Origin: Hyphomicrobiales bacterium
GTDB lineage: Bacteria; Pseudomonadota; Alphaproteobacteria; Rhizobiales; Xanthobacteraceae
Reading direction: 5' to 3'
Assembly (NCBI GenBank): GCA_013911975.1
Contig: JACESF010000019.1
Coordinates: 1-63,755 of the forward strand
Length of the DNA: 63,755 bases
Of this stretch, positions 63,159-63,755 are shown piece by piece. The position numbers and the translations under genes are program-made. Under the pieces are notes generated by a model that saw nothing but the letters and a program-made list of their open reading frames with translations, was not told where the DNA came from and did no database searches. Position 1 is the first letter of the stretch. Every line of letters starts with the position of its first letter.

Positions 63159-63193
63159 CGCGGACGCGCCGCGCATTTCGCGCCGGGCGGGTG

Positions 63194-63239
63194 TATAGTG
63201 TGGAACGGCGTCGCCCTCGGCGGCGCCGTTTCGCTTTTC
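63194..63239 (+). terminator. Hairpin after gdh, overlapping a possible promoter
   Basis: AACGGCGTCGCC pairs with GGCGGCGCCGTT (11 of 12 bases) around CTC at 63204-63230, followed by TCGCTTTTC. It may terminate gdh. TATAGT at 63194-63199 is a good -10 for the next gene, but no matching -35 is seen, so the hairpin could equally be that gene's leader. Confidence 0.5.
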
Positions 63240-63250
63240 AGGAGGCGTCC

Positions 63251-63508
63251 ATGGCTGCACCGGCGATCCCGCGGGCCCTGATGCTGGCAATCCTGCTTCT
63301 GTCCGGCGGCACGGCCTGGGCTGATGCGCCCGCGCGGACGGGCGAGGGGGCGAAGGCGCCCCAACAGACGGCGCAGGCCGTGGCCCAGCCCGCACAGGCG
63401 GATCCGCAGAAGGACGCGCCGCTTAATCCCCGCTGGAAGGTGCGGAGCTGGACCATTTCCGGCCTGACCGTGTGGACCTTCCGGCCCGGCCATTTCGAGC
63501 GCAACTGA
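63251..63508 (+). CDS. Small exported hypothetical protein
   Basis: 85 residues. A signal peptide (MAAPAIPRALMLAILLLSG, then GTAWA) is followed by an Ala/Gln-rich linker and a short C-terminal module, PRWKVRSWTISGLTVWTFRP. CAGGAGG directly before the ATG supports translation and fixes the start. No known family. It sits between gdh and an IS element, with its own possible promoter at 63194. Confidence 0.7.
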   Translation: MAAPAIPRALMLAILLLSGGTAWADAPARTGEGAKAPQQTAQAVAQPAQADPQKDAPLNPRWKVRSWTISGLTVWTFRPGHFERN

Positions 63509-63664
63509 AGCTACGGCGCCTTCGGAAGGCCGGAGGCACGCGCGGCGCGGCCATGCGCGGGACCCACGGGGCGGGCGAAATCACGGGAAATCCGTCAGGG
63601 CCGGGTTTGTCCCGGCCATCCACGCTCCGCCGACGGGGCGCATCCCAGGAGAGGTTGTCCGGGA

Positions 63665-63755
63665 CTAGGTCGTAGACTCATAAGCTCTGATCCATAGGCG
63701 TGTTGAGACGAGCAGGACGGCGGCTAGGAAGTTCCTGGCGAGCTTGTCGAAGCGC
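63665..63755 (-). mobile_element. C-terminal end of an IS5-family transposase (continues beyond window)
   Basis: On the minus strand the last 30 codons before a TAG stop (63665-63667) read RFDKLARNFLAAVLLVSTRL and then WIRAYESTT. This is the familiar C-terminus of IS5-group DDE transposases of Rhizobiales. The element extends rightward out of the window; the terminal inverted repeat should lie just left of 63665 but I cannot define it from one end. The host sequence from about 63509 to 63650 looks like ordinary intergenic DNA. Confidence 0.8.

Noticed and set aside
58320..63395. Antisense open frame of 1691 codons opposite gdh
   Set aside because: It is a by-product of extreme GC codon bias. 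Its translation is His/Arg/Gly-rich without domains, while the plus-strand frame is a complete NAD-glutamate dehydrogenase.

Overview
The window is high-GC DNA (roughly 70 percent by eye) with the gene content and order of a Rhizobiales alphaproteobacterium. A family such as Xanthobacteraceae (Xanthobacter, Azorhizobium, Ancylobacter, Starkeya) would fit. The supporting features are a ~1600-residue NAD-glutamate dehydrogenase, fused malic enzyme-phosphotransacetylase, MoxR/DUF58/DUF4159 operon, the DUF1285-NUDIX-DUF6111-cca string, HWE-type kinases, transglutaminase-like cysteine peptidase and a folE-hisI neighbourhood. This is an inference from family content; no 16S or other marker is present. 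Most of the sequence is ordinary chromosomal core. The clearly foreign piece is an IS5-like transposase tail at the right edge, and one AT-richer patch lies near 14.5-14.8 kb.

Layout. 1-4 kb (-): MoxR ATPase, DUF58 and a truncated BatA/DUF4159-like protein. 4.2-6.9 kb (+): DUF1285, CoA pyrophosphatase, DUF6111 and CCA-adding enzyme, joined by ATGA overlaps. 7-14.3 kb: acidic-tailed DUF2158 protein, a large periplasmic protein, malic enzyme, cell-wall hydrolase and MeaB GTPase. 14.3-15.1 kb: intergenic, with a strong orphan terminator. 15.1-18.5 kb: rhodanese and a three-gene phosphorelay (CHASE3 kinase, Rcp1-like regulator, receiver-HWE kinase). 18.7-24.4 kb: glutamine-synthetase-like ligase, two small proteins, DHA2 exporter and NAD+ synthetase. 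24.4-29 kb: ABC exporter coupled to a lasso-cluster-type nucleotidyltransferase, then SDR and LOG proteins. 29.1-34.2 kb: HlyD/RbbA-like/ABC-2 exporter operon behind a near-perfect FNR/FixK box. 34.2-35.6 kb: AhpD-like protein plus ECF41 sigma factor behind a promoter of the ECF41 type. 35.7-38.5 kb: thrS, with an anticodon-arm-like hairpin in its leader, and an ion channel. 38.5-45.5 kb: YidD, PAP2, IscU-like protein, folE, hisI, patatin, CBS protein, rhomboid, cysteine peptidase and gamma carbonic anhydrase. 45.7-51.6 kb: SPINDLY-like glycosyltransferase, LysR regulator with divergent tartrate dehydrogenase, GT2 and a dehalogenase-like hydrolase. 51.6-56.7 kb: livGF-SBP-livHM with internal hairpins, a terminator with palindromic repeats, and an operator-like dyad in the promoter. 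56.7-58.2 kb: molbindin, exported protein and Lys-tailed AhpD-like protein. 58.35-63.2 kb: NAD-glutamate dehydrogenase. 63.2 kb to end: small exported protein and IS remnant.

I did not find a complete, obviously new multi-gene defence or biosynthetic system. The most interesting signals are regulatory: the thrS leader hairpin that presents U-GGU-A in a tRNA-Thr-like loop, the self-contained ECF41 module with its promoter, the FNR-box exporter operon, the 10-bp perfect dyad at the molbindin start, the palindromic repeat cluster after livM, and the orphan terminator that may end a small RNA.
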